A DNA stretch of 62,345 bases from Methanobacterium sp. UBA279 (GTDB lineage: Archaea > Methanobacteriota > Methanobacteria > Methanobacteriales > Methanobacteriaceae): contig DAQK01000004.1 in NCBI GenBank assembly GCA_002502855.1, forward strand, positions 1 through 62,345, written 5' to 3'. Under the pieces are notes generated by a model. It saw only the letters and a list, made by a program, of their open reading frames with translations, was not told where the DNA came from and did not search any database. The stretch's first letter is position 1, and every line of letters starts with the position of its first letter. Shown piece by piece: positions 32,679 through 41,500 of this stretch. A program made the position numbers and the translations under genes.

Positions 32679-34358
32679 ATGGATGATACAGAAAAACTCA
32701 TTTACAAGTACGCCCTCTTAAATGCGGTTAAACATAAGGGCAGCGCCCAGAGCAGGGCTGTAGTAGGAGTAGTCATGGGATCCCACCCTGAGCTACGTAA
32801 GGACTCCAAGGAAATAGTGGGGTTAACAAGTAAGATAATCGAAGAGGTTAATTCCCTATCTCTGGATGAACAGAAACTGGAACTGGAAAAACTGGGTGTA
32901 CAGGAAACACAGAAGAAAAAGAAACAGGAAAAAGGAGGACTGGCCGATCTACCTAATGTGGGTGGTAAGGTGGTTTTAAGGTTCGCCCCCAATCCCAGCG
33001 GACCCCTACACATAGGACACGCCAGGGCAGCCATCTTAAACCAGGAATACGTGAACCGCTACGGTGGTAAACTGATTTTAAGGGTGGAAGACACCGACCC
33101 CCGCAGGGTGGACCCGGATGCCTACCAGATGATACCAGAGGATCTGAAATGGCTGGGTGTCCAGTGGCAGGAAGAATACATCCAGAGCGACCGGATAGAG
33201 ATCTACCATGAATATGCCCGGAAATTGATAGAGTTAGGTGAGGCTTACATGTGCACCTGTCCCGGGGAAGAGTTTAAGAAGTTAAAAGACGCCTCACAAC
33301 CCTGTTCCTGCCGGGATATGTCTGTAGAAGATAATCTGGAACGCTGGGAGGGGATGCCTGAGATGGCTGAGGGAACGGCCGTGTTAAGGGTGAAAACAGA
33401 TCTAGAGCATAAAAATCCGGCCATAAGGGATTGGGTAGCCATGCGTATCGTGGATGCAGAGCACCCCCGTATAGGGACTAAGTTCCGGGTTTATCCCATG
33501 ATGAACTTTGCCGTGGCCGTGGATGATCACCTCCTGGGTGTAACCCATGTGCTACGTGGTAAAGACCACCTGGCCAACAGTGAAAAACAGAAGTACCTCT
33601 ACAACCACTTCGGATGGGATGTCCCGGAGTTTATACATTATGGCCGGCTTAAAATGGAGGATATAGCACTGAGCACCTCCAAGGCAAGGGTAGGGATGGA
33701 GAAAGGAGAATACACTGGTTGGGACGACCCCCGACTGGGAACCATCAGGGCCATCGCCCGTAGAGGGATTATGCAGGAAGCAATTCGTGAGTTGATGCTG
33801 GAAATTGGTGTAAAAATCGCTGATTCAATGGTGAGCTGGAAGAAGATCTATGGTTTGAACCGAAACTTACTGGAAGAATCCTCCAACCGTTATTTTGCAG
33901 TTTTCAACCCGGAAAAAGTGGTAATTAAAGACTTACCCGACTCTCTAAAAGGAACAGTTAAGCGAGTTAAACACCCTGACTTCCCGGATCGGGGCTACAG
34001 GAAGATTCCATTTGATGGTGAGATTTATCTCGATAAAAAAGATATTGAGAACAACCAGAATAAAGTTTTAAGACTGATGGATGCTGTAAACATCTTTATG
34101 GGTGAAGAAATCACTTATCACAGCTCTTCATTGGATGACGCCCGGAAAGAAGGTGCAAGAATTGTTCATTGGGTTCCATCAGAATCCAATAACCGGGTGG
34201 GTCTGGTTATGCCCGACGCTGAGACATTGTATGGTTATATAGAACCTTCTTCAGATGTTCTTAGTGTCGATGACATCGTCCAGCTCGAACGGGTTGGATT
34301 CGCCCGGTTAGATAGTATTCAGGATGGGAAGTTGACCTTTTATTTTGCCCATAAATGA
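32679..34358 (+). CDS. gltX: Glutamyl-tRNA synthetase (archaeal, non-discriminating type)
   Basis: 559 residues from ATG 32679 (an in-frame TTG at 32670 is less likely). HIGH box as PSGPLHIGHARAA near residues 106-118, and a KMSKS-type loop in ALSTSKARVGM. The archaeal/eukaryotic beta-barrel anticodon domain fills the C-terminal half. It probably loads Glu on tRNA-Glu and also on tRNA-Gln, as methanogens use GatDE. Confidence 0.95.
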   Translation: MDDTEKLIYKYALLNAVKHKGSAQSRAVVGVVMGSHPELRKDSKEIVGLTSKIIEEVNSLSLDEQKLELEKLGVQETQKKKKQEKGGLADLPNVGGKVVLRFAPNPSGPLHIGHARAAILNQEYVNRYGGKLILRVEDTDPRRVDPDAYQMIPEDLKWLGVQWQEEYIQSDRIEIYHEYARKLIELGEAYMCTCPGEEFKKLKDASQPCSCRDMSVEDNLERWEGMPEMAEGTAVLRVKTDLEHKNPAIRDWVAMRIVDAEHPRIGTKFRVYPMMNFAVAVDDHLLGVTHVLRGKDHLANSEKQKYLYNHFGWDVPEFIHYGRLKMEDIALSTSKARVGMEKGEYTGWDDPRLGTIRAIARRGIMQEAIRELMLEIGVKIADSMVSWKKIYGLNRNLLEESSNRYFAVFNPEKVVIKDLPDSLKGTVKRVKHPDFPDRGYRKIPFDGEIYLDKKDIENNQNKVLRLMDAVNIFMGEEITYHSSSLDDARKEGARIVHWVPSESNNRVGLVMPDAETLYGYIEPSSDVLSVDDIVQLERVGFARLDSIQDGKLTFYFAHK

Positions 34359-34557
34359 AATTTGGTGTTTTATCTAAATTTGATCACTCCCTTTTTTTTA
34401 GTAGAAAAATATTTTAATATTTTTTTACATATTCTTATTACTAATTAATCAGGGGAAAATTAGGCTTTAATTTCACCCGATGGTTTAATCGATTGTTCAA
34501 ATTTTCATTTTTTAGAAATTTTATATTTATTAATTTTTTAATAATTTTTAATACTAA

Positions 34558-34593
<36 letters not shown>

Positions 34594-34601
34594 TATGGTA
34601 C

Positions 34602-34985
34602 ATGTTGAGGATCAACTCCAGCAAATGCACAGATCTATCATGTGAACTAGAAGAACTATTTAAAGCGCTGGGAAACATAAACCGACTACTTATAGTATAC
34701 AGATTAGCATCAGGAGAAATGGAACAAATCAGTGTAACAGAAATGGCAAGGACGATGGGTTTAACCCAACCAGCTGCTTCACAACATCTCAAAATACTAA
34801 AAACTGCCAGGATCCTCGACTCTACCAAACAGGGAAATCATATTTACTACACATTCAATGAAGACGCTTTAATACAACATAAAGAAAAAATCGACTTTTT
34901 ATTTGGCTGTCTTTTTATTAAATGCCATAAAATTGATGAAAAACCAAGAGGGAATAATCGATTAATAATTCAATCAAAGAAATAA
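34602..34985 (+). CDS. ArsR-family winged-helix transcription regulator
   Basis: 127 residues. The winged helix runs about residues 14-90, with FKALGNINRLLIVYRL and recognition helix TQPAASQHLKILKTARIL. Cys9 and Cys14 near the N-terminus and two cysteines near the end (FGCLFIKCH) could bind a metal or sense redox state, but the classic ELCVC helix-3 site is absent. It probably binds the palindrome at its own promoter. Regulated genes other than itself are not evident; Lon is next downstream. Confidence 0.85.
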   Translation: MLRINSSKCTDLSCELEELFKALGNINRLLIVYRLASGEMEQISVTEMARTMGLTQPAASQHLKILKTARILDSTKQGNHIYYTFNEDALIQHKEKIDFLFGCLFIKCHKIDEKPRGNNRLIIQSKK

Positions 34986-35041
34986 AAAAAATTAAATTCA
35001 ATGGCCCAGGCCTGAAATATAATAGTAGACCAACGGCCCCA

Positions 35042-37444
35042 ATGAGCCTGAACCGTGATACTATGAAGGAGAGAGAACTTAATCAAGAATTATCAGTGGT
35101 AATAATACCTAACACGGTGTATATACATGAAACTGATATGAACCTGAAGATCAACAAAAAAATCGGCCGGGAAATCTACAACCGGGTTTCACGTGATGAT
35201 TTTTACGGAATAGCCCTGGGGGTTAAAGAAGATAATCTCAGGGGACTGTACGTAGATTCCGACCTTTATAAAGTAGGAACCCTGATAAAAGTTGAAGATG
35301 CCCGGGAAATGAAGGACTTCTTCCAGCTGAAACTCAAGATAATAGAAAGAGCAGCGATAAAGGAATTCATACCTGAAGATGGAGATTACCGGGCCACCTA
35401 CGAGTTACAACCAGATATAGACGACCTCAAGGAAGAAGAGAAGGAAGAAATACGGGGACATATCCGCTATCTGGTAAAGGAGATAAGCGAAAACTTCAAA
35501 GGCTCCAAAGCCTACGTGGACAAGGTGAACCAGTTAGAAGACATCACCCAGATCACCGGTTACATCTTCCCCTATATGAGACTCACCACCCCAGAGAAAC
35601 AGGAATTCCTGGAGATACGCTCCCTAAAGGTAAAGAGCATGAAGTTCCTGGATATGCTCATTGACCAGAAAGAGAACATCCAGTTTCAGATGGAACTGGC
35701 CGCCAAGTTCAACGATGAAATGAACAGGAAACACAGGGAAGCCATGCTCAAGGAACAGCTCAAGGCCATACAGGAGGAACTGGACGATACAGAAGGAAGA
35801 CCCGGGGGTAGAAAGGATTACCGGGAATTAATCGAAGAAGCCGGAATGCCCGACCATGTAAAGCAGGTGGCCCTGGACGAAGTGAGCAAACTCGACAGGC
35901 AGGGAGCCCACAGCTCAGAAGAAAACATCATCAGAAATTATCTGGACCTCCTGGTCGATTTACCATGGGGTAAATCTGAGATCAAAGACATAGACATAGA
36001 AGCCGCCCGGAAAGTCTTGGAGGAACAGCACTACGGCCTGGACAAAGTAAAAGACAGGATAATCCAGCACCTCACCGTGATGAAACTCAAACAGAACAAA
36101 CAGGGATCCATACTGCTCTTAGCCGGACCCCCAGGAACGGGTAAGACCAGCCTGGGAAAAAGCATAGCCGAAGCATTAGGCAGAGAATACGTTAGGATCA
36201 GCCTGGGCGGTGTTAAAGACGAGGCAGAAATCAGGGGACACAGGAGAACCTATGTAGGAGCCCTACCTGGCAGGATCATACAGGGTATGAGACGGGCCGG
36301 TACCAGAAACCCAGTATTTATCCTGGATGAGGTGGATAAACTCATGGCTTCCTACAGCGGCGACCCGGCCAGCGCCCTCCTGGAAGTACTGGACCCGGAA
36401 CAGAACCACACCTTCAGCGACCACTACTTAGAAGTACCCTACGACTTATCTGATGTGTTCTTCATAGCCACTGCCAACTCACTACGGACCATTCCCGGAC
36501 CACTACGGGACCGTATGGAGACCATCGAGATAGGCAGTTACACCAGCCACGAGAAGTTCATAATCGCCAAGAGACACCTCATGGGAGAAGTCCTGGAAGA
36601 CCATGGACTCACCGAGGAACAGTTACAGATGGATGATCAGGCCATCCAAACCATCATCGAAAAGTACACCCGGGAAGCAGGTGTCCGAGGACTTAAAAGA
36701 CAGTTATCCGCCGTCGCCAGGGTGGCCTCAGAGAAGATCGTTCTAGGTAAGGTGGAATTACCCTACACAGTCCATGAGGACATGCTCCATGATTTACTGG
36801 GCCATGAACTCACCCAGCTAAGCCAGGCAGGTAAAGAGAACCCACCAGGCGTAGTCACCGGCCTGGCATGGACACCGGTAGGTGGAGATATACTCTTCAT
36901 CGAAGGCGCCTTCATGCCCGGGACAGGTAAGTTAACCCTCACCGGACAGTTAGGTGAAGTGATGAAGGAATCAGCCAAGATTTCAGAGAGCTTAATCAGA
37001 TCCAGACTGGCACTCAGCCTCAAACGGGTGGAGTTCGATAAAAAAGACTTACACATACACGTCCCCTCAGGGGCCATACCCAAGGACGGACCATCTGCAG
37101 GTGTGGCCTTACTTACCACGATAGCGTCACTGGTAACCAACCGGGAAGTGGACCCCAAACTGGCCATGACCGGGGAAATATCCCTCCGGGGAGCGGTCTT
37201 ACCAGTAGGCGGAATAAAGGAAAAGGTCATCGCGGCACACCGCGCCGGGATAAAACGAGTTATCCTGCCCAAGGATAACGAAAAAGATTTAGATGACATC
37301 CCAGAGGATGTGACCAGTGAATTAGAGTTCATACTGGTTGAAACCGTGGAAGATGTTATCAAGGAGACCATTGGATTAGAACTGCCTAAACCGATGATGC
37401 TCGACATGGACACCAGTTCCTTGACTGGCGGGGCTGGGGTTTAA
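35042..37444 (+). CDS. lon: Lon protease, bacterial LonA type
   Basis: 800 residues. N-terminal LON substrate domain (about 15-200), long helical hairpin, AAA+ module with Walker A GPPGTGKTS (near 362) and Walker B VFILDEVDK, then the protease domain with catalytic Ser in DGPSAG (near 685) and Lys in GGIKEK (near 726). No membrane segment: this is the soluble bacterial form, not the membrane LonB usual in archaea. ATP-dependent degradation of damaged proteins. An alternative start is ATG 35063. Confidence 0.95.
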   Translation: MSLNRDTMKERELNQELSVVIIPNTVYIHETDMNLKINKKIGREIYNRVSRDDFYGIALGVKEDNLRGLYVDSDLYKVGTLIKVEDAREMKDFFQLKLKIIERAAIKEFIPEDGDYRATYELQPDIDDLKEEEKEEIRGHIRYLVKEISENFKGSKAYVDKVNQLEDITQITGYIFPYMRLTTPEKQEFLEIRSLKVKSMKFLDMLIDQKENIQFQMELAAKFNDEMNRKHREAMLKEQLKAIQEELDDTEGRPGGRKDYRELIEEAGMPDHVKQVALDEVSKLDRQGAHSSEENIIRNYLDLLVDLPWGKSEIKDIDIEAARKVLEEQHYGLDKVKDRIIQHLTVMKLKQNKQGSILLLAGPPGTGKTSLGKSIAEALGREYVRISLGGVKDEAEIRGHRRTYVGALPGRIIQGMRRAGTRNPVFILDEVDKLMASYSGDPASALLEVLDPEQNHTFSDHYLEVPYDLSDVFFIATANSLRTIPGPLRDRMETIEIGSYTSHEKFIIAKRHLMGEVLEDHGLTEEQLQMDDQAIQTIIEKYTREAGVRGLKRQLSAVARVASEKIVLGKVELPYTVHEDMLHDLLGHELTQLSQAGKENPPGVVTGLAWTPVGGDILFIEGAFMPGTGKLTLTGQLGEVMKESAKISESLIRSRLALSLKRVEFDKKDLHIHVPSGAIPKDGPSAGVALLTTIASLVTNREVDPKLAMTGEISLRGAVLPVGGIKEKVIAAHRAGIKRVILPKDNEKDLDDIPEDVTSELEFILVETVEDVIKETIGLELPKPMMLDMDTSSLTGGAGV

Positions 37445-37579
37445 TACCCTAGCCTACTATCTATTTTTTTTAATTTTAGAGAAAAGAAAAAGTGGTTATA
37501 GGGATGTAGATCACGGATTCTTCTTTGGTTATTCTCCTTTTTGTATTTAATATCACTATACCATATTTCGAACCATATT

Positions 37580-38479
37580 TTATTTGTCCTTTTTATCCTT
37601 TTTTCCTATTCCCACTTCAATGGGAATTACTTCTCCTTCAATATCACTTAGTAGAAAATCAACACCTCCACTATCAGGGGAAAAAATATTCCATAGGGTA
37701 TGTGCATTGTTTTTTTGACTCCGGAAAAGGTAGGAAGCAACCATATTTTCTGCAAGAACCCCTAGATATTCCCGACTTTTCGGATTATATTTACCTAATT
37801 CATGGAGTATGCTCACTTTTATTGATGGAGATAAAAAATAATACTTCCAGGCTTTCCTTATTGACTTACCTGCGCTTTTTGAGTATGACTCTACATGGAA
37901 TATGAGGTGGGTCTTTTCGAGGATATATAGTATGTCATTTACAGTGGAAGAGGAGATTTCAAGATTTTTTGCTAGTTTACTTTCTGATAATTCACCTGGT
38001 TTTTGGAGTGCTAGAAACTTTAAAATTTTAAGGATAGATCTTCTTGTGCCGGATCTAAAAGACCTAAAATGAGATACATCTTTTTCAATTACCCGATCTA
38101 ACATGTGAGCTGTCTGTTTACAAGTCTCTTTATTTTCTAGGTTTATTCCATAAGGAAATCCACCACAACACAGATAATTTTTCCATTCCTTTTCAATTGG
38201 TTTTTCAATTTTTAACAATTTTCTTGTAAGATCGACTTCTTTCCTGTAAGCTACATCTACTTCACCATTGAAAATGAGTTCTCTAATGCTTGTAGACATA
38301 CCTTTGGGTGGATATATTCCGTATTTTAAAATTAAATATTCACTGAAGCTCAGTGGAAAAATAGGTTCCTTTTTTGTTCTACGTACAGCATCAACATTTA
38401 TTTCAAAATCTAACGCTGATGAACCTGTAACTTTATATAAATAGTTGCTCGATTTTTCGAGTAAAAATGGTATAATTTT
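37580..38479 (-). pseudogene. AAA ATPase with DUF4143 C-terminal domain, 5' part lost
   Basis: An open frame of 299 codons running from 38479 down to the stop at 37580. It begins in the middle of the ATPase core (YKVTGSSALDF, PLSFSEYL) and continues through the winged helix and the DUF4143 domain (NILYILEKTHLI, ENMVASYLFRSQ). Roughly the first 100 residues, including the Walker A and B motifs, are missing; upstream there is a stop and then the integrase promoter region. The break lies ~110 nt from the integrase gene, so arrival of the element may have cut it. A product from the ATG at 38299 would lack ATPase activity. Confidence 0.8.
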
Positions 38480-38512
38480 TTATTCTTCGTTATAGAGACG
38501 TTACTCTGACCA

Positions 38513-38587
38513 GGTTGTCGTAATATAAATAACTAGAAAAATATTAATACTGGTTGTCGGAAAAGTAATATTTTGTAGGGTGACAAC
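38513..38587. repeat. Repeated GGTTGTCG boxes before the integrase
   Basis: GGTTGTCG occurs at 38513-38520 and 38552-38559 (39 bp apart), each followed by a TAATAT stretch. The inverted form TGACAAC sits at 38581-38587, touching the integrase ATG. Possible integrase arm sites, att-site components or operator. No matching right-end copy was found. Confidence 0.5.
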
Positions 38588-39766
38588 ATGGTTAGTGAAG
38601 AAGATAAATTACTTTTAGAAAAATGGTTTTTAATTCGAAATATTGAATCTAGCACTCAAAAAACCTATATGCTTCCTGTAAAAGAATATACAAGCTTACT
38701 AGGTAAAAATCTAAGCGAATTACTTAAAGAAGCTAAGGAAGAAAATCTTTCAACAATTGAAATTACAGACCGCATGGTAACTCTTAATTTATTAAGGTTC
38801 AAAAAACATCTCAAAGACAGCGGAAAAGCCCCTAGTACAGTAAATTTATACTATGCAGCAATTATTTCTTTTTATAAAGCTTTTAACATAATTTTACCAG
38901 AAATCATACTAGATAAAGGTGATATAGGGCTTGAGAAAAATATTGGGAAGAGGATGGAAAGAGAAGACATCCAAAAATTAATTGGAGTAGCCCCACCCCG
39001 GGAGAGGGCTTTAATCTATTTAATGGCTCTATCTGGCATGGGACAACAGGAAGCTAGAGATCTTAAAATCAAAACAATTTTAGATGCTGCAAGTAGTGCA
39101 ACTGGCCATGATTTAAAAGATGTTTATGATTTATTTACTCATGAAAAGGATGTTTTAGAAGAAGTTTTAACACTTTCTATAACGAGGAAAAAGGTTAAAT
39201 ATAGACATCATACTTTTTTACCCCCTGAAGCTACAAGAGAAATTATTAGTTATTTAAAAGAGCGTTGTTATGGCCGTAACAAAAACATTAGGATAACAAA
39301 CAAAAATGACACAGTATTTGTCAATAAAAAAGGTGCAGAATTGAGTAGGGATAGTATCGTAACTAATTTCCGTAGAATTGGGTTAGAAACTGGATTTGAA
39401 AAAGAAAAGGGTTGTTATAGCTACTGGAGAAGCCATTCACTTCGTAAATATTTCATTACAACAGTAATCAATAAGGGAGGCAACAAAACATTTGCTGACT
39501 ATATGGCAGGTCACGTTATAAATAGTCAAGACCGGACCTACTGGAAACCTAGTGTAGACGATTTGAAAAAAGTTTACTTGAAAGTTTTACCTCATCTTTC
39601 AATTGACCATGCTAAAGTGAGAGATGTAGATAGCGATACCTTGAAAGAATACGAAAACCGAATTGCAGCTTTAGAAAAAGAAAAAATAGATTATAAAGAG
39701 TTACTTAACAATCCAGAATTTTTGAAAGATCTTTTAGAGTTAATGAAGGGCAAACAAACCTTCTAA
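38588..39766 (+). CDS. Tyrosine recombinase/integrase
   Basis: 392 residues. An N-terminal SAM-like core-binding domain (about 5-115) is followed by the catalytic domain. Catalytic residues that can be read: Arg156 in GQQEARDL, His283-x-x-Arg286 in HSLRKYF, His308 in AGHV, and nucleophile Tyr318 in DRTYWKP. The charged C-terminal ~40 residues form a coiled coil. Archaeal virus/plasmid-type integrase at the left end of the AT-rich element; a T-rich stretch separates it from the convergent regulator gene. Confidence 0.93.
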   Translation: MVSEEDKLLLEKWFLIRNIESSTQKTYMLPVKEYTSLLGKNLSELLKEAKEENLSTIEITDRMVTLNLLRFKKHLKDSGKAPSTVNLYYAAIISFYKAFNIILPEIILDKGDIGLEKNIGKRMEREDIQKLIGVAPPRERALIYLMALSGMGQQEARDLKIKTILDAASSATGHDLKDVYDLFTHEKDVLEEVLTLSITRKKVKYRHHTFLPPEATREIISYLKERCYGRNKNIRITNKNDTVFVNKKGAELSRDSIVTNFRRIGLETGFEKEKGCYSYWRSHSLRKYFITTVINKGGNKTFADYMAGHVINSQDRTYWKPSVDDLKKVYLKVLPHLSIDHAKVRDVDSDTLKEYENRIAALEKEKIDYKELLNNPEFLKDLLELMKGKQTF

Positions 39767-39778
39767 AATTTATTTTTT

Positions 39779-40267
39779 TTATTTAACGTTAACCCCCATC
39801 TCGATGTACAAACTGTAGTATGATTCTTTTTCCATAGTTTGATATGTCATATAGGGCTTTTTACCAATATCCTTTAGAACACACAGATCAACGAGGATGT
39901 TAACGTATTTTTTATAGGTTCGATTGTCAACGAGGCCGCATTTCTTACGTAAGAAGTTGCAAAGGAGACCATACTCAATTCTGCTTAGTTCTGGTTGTTT
40001 AGTGATCCATTCAAAAAGTGTCTTGACATGACCTCTTAGTTTGTGTGTGCGTTCTATATCCTTCTCAGGTGTTTTTCCATATTCACCTGGGAACACCACT
40101 TTATCAGGGTAATCCTTAAATCCCATGGTTGTTAAATGATATATAACTGCTTTTTCTAGCTCTTTCCCGTAAAAAGCGTATTTAGAACCATAGGTTTCGA
40201 CAACGAACTCCTCAAAATCCTTCCAAAGCTGTTCATCGTAGGTGGTGATCATGATGCGTTTTGTCAT
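39779..40267 (-). CDS. Predicted DNA-binding regulator of the element
   Basis: 162 residues from ATG 40267. GGAGGT lies 5 nt ahead; upstream in-frame ATGs up to 40342 are rejected because that stretch is occupied by operator-like palindromes. The N-terminus (KRIMITTYDEQLWKDF) suggests a ribbon-helix-helix-like start; the rest is helical and unrecognised. Likely an element-encoded repressor or copy-control protein. Confidence 0.6.
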   Translation of the reverse strand: MTKRIMITTYDEQLWKDFEEFVVETYGSKYAFYGKELEKAVIYHLTTMGFKDYPDKVVFPGEYGKTPEKDIERTHKLRGHVKTLFEWITKQPELSRIEYGLLCNFLRKKCGLVDNRTYKKYVNILVDLCVLKDIGKKPYMTYQTMEKESYYSLYIEMGVNVK

Positions 40268-40294
40268 CATGTACCTCCGATTTGCAAAAGTTTG

Positions 40295-40342
40295 TTGCAA
40301 CATTGTTGCGATCTGCATGAGATGGTTGCAACATTGTTGCAA
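40295..40342. promoter_or_regulatory. Two palindromic operators before the regulator gene
   Basis: TTGCAAC-ATT-GTTGCAA at 40326-40342 is a perfect 7+3+7 palindrome. TTGCAAC-ATT-GTTGCGA at 40295-40311 is the same with one change. Their starts are 31 bp apart, about three helical turns, so a dimeric regulator could bind both on one face. They lie just upstream of the regulator's start. Confidence 0.75.
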
Positions 40343-40348
40343 TTCAGT

Positions 40349-40412
40349 GTAAGTAGTAAGTAAGTAAGTAAGTAGTAGTAGTAAGTAGTAGTAGTAAGTA
40401 GTAGTAAGTAAG
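40349..40412. repeat. AGT/AAGT microsatellite
   Basis: About 64 nt built only from AGTA and AGT units (GTAAGTAGTAAGTAAGTAAG and so on), next to the operators. An 83-codon frame that spans it on the minus strand reads as Leu/Thr/Tyr repeats and is not considered a gene. Confidence 0.85.
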
Positions 40413-40545
40413 ATAGGAAAACGTTTCTTTCAGATATGATGACGACATGTTTAAAAATTTCCCTGCACACGCACAAACTTTGCATTTTCATGACTATACA
40501 AAAATGGTATTTAACCATGGTATCTCCTCATCATGATTTTAAGTT

Positions 40546-40692
40546 TTAGGTAGTTTCCTGGTGGTCCCTGGGCTTGTCTAAAAGGTTATTTGTTTCCAAA
40601 ATATCTTTGACTGTTCCTAGATACCCTGGTGGGTTTTCCATGTCCTTCTTCCTCTCGTATAGTTCTTTTAACTTGTCTACAAATTCACTCAT
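40546..40692 (-). CDS. Small protein, 48 residues
   Basis: Reads MSEFVDKLKELYERKKDM and then a Pro/Gly stretch to a DHQETT end. Charged, soluble, no family recognised. TTGGAG lies 9 nt before its ATG; this is one arm of the inverted repeat CTCCAA...TTGGAG (40702-40717), which could form a hairpin that hides the ribosome-binding site. Same strand as the regulator downstream. Confidence 0.55.
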   Translation of the reverse strand: MSEFVDKLKELYERKKDMENPPGYLGTVKDILETNNLLDKPRDHQETT

Positions 40693-40851
40693 ACTATTCA
40701 ACTCCAATTTTTTGGAGAATTAGGGGATCATAAAAGTTTATTAAAAACGATTAACAAACTATCCTATGCCTATAGGGTGGCTTAATCTGTTAATCAGATT
40801 TCAGGGTCGGAAGGTGGTGCGACACCGGATGACCTAAACCCCTATTCTCGT

Positions 40852-41010
40852 TTATTTTAAGCAATCTCCAATCTCTAAATTTTCTATACCTTCAGCCACA
40901 GCGACGACATCTTCACGTTTTGCATTATATTTCCTCGATATGGCGTCTATTTCATCTAAATACTGTCTTACTATCATGACGTCTAGCAAGTTCATTCCCA
41001 GGACGGGCAT
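40852..41010 (-). CDS. Small helical protein, 52 residues
   Basis: Begins MPVLGMNLLDVMIVRQYLDE and ends IENLEIGDCLK. An excellent ribosome-binding site AAAGGAGGTGAT lies 7 nt ahead, and its ATG overlaps the stop of the zinc-ribbon gene by 1 nt, so the two are co-translated. No family recognised. The 160 nt between it and the 48-residue gene contains small hairpins only. Confidence 0.65.
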   Translation of the reverse strand: MPVLGMNLLDVMIVRQYLDEIDAISRKYNAKREDVVAVAEGIENLEIGDCLK

Positions 41011-41210
41011 TAATTAATCACCTCCTTTGCTGCTGTAGAGTATTTGATATATCCAGCTCGTTTATTCAATCCAGACAGATCTGAGAACTTTTCACAGCGA
41101 TCGCAAACATCGCAGTCAATGTTCACCTGGTGCTTAGGGGCGCCACACTTCGGACACTCATAAGTACAGTCAGCACAATTATGGAAGCAAGGCCGAATCA
41201 TAATAAACAC
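41010..41210 (-). CDS. Zinc-ribbon micro-protein
   Basis: 66 residues with eight cysteines: CFHNCADC near the start, CPKCG, and CDVCDRC. Two zinc sites are likely. ATGs at 41210 and 41201 are possible starts. First gene of the leftward set; together with the 52- and 48-residue genes and the regulator it forms the early region of the element. The divergent spacer to the restriction gene (41211-41500) is AT-rich and holds no gene. Confidence 0.6.
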   Translation of the reverse strand: MFIMIRPCFHNCADCTYECPKCGAPKHQVNIDCDVCDRCEKFSDLSGLNKRAGYIKYSTAAKEVIN

Positions 41211-41500
41211 CCCATGCCAAACTTACCGTTTCCTTCACTCGTTCTGCAAAATTCAAATCCCATCTTACAATTGAAATACATCTATCTACCTCCAGGATAT
41301 GTTGAGAGTAATATATTCTTAATAAAAAAATATAAAATAATATTACTCAAGTACAACCTGATGAACTTCAAGGTATATAAATATATTTTTTGACATACAA
41401 ATCGGAAGGTTTTTATTACTAATTTTTTTTTATTTAAATTGCTAAAAATAATTCGTTAATTTTAGATAAACTTATTAAATTAATTAGAATATTATCTAAT

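Noticed and set aside
40268..40518. 83-codon minus-strand gene upstream of the regulator
   Set aside because: It is Leu/Thr/Tyr repeats from the AGT microsatellite plus the operator region; no ribosome-binding site.
41130..41393. 87-codon plus-strand gene between the zinc-ribbon and restriction genes
   Set aside because: It is antisense to the zinc-ribbon gene in its first part and low-complexity afterwards; no ribosome-binding site.
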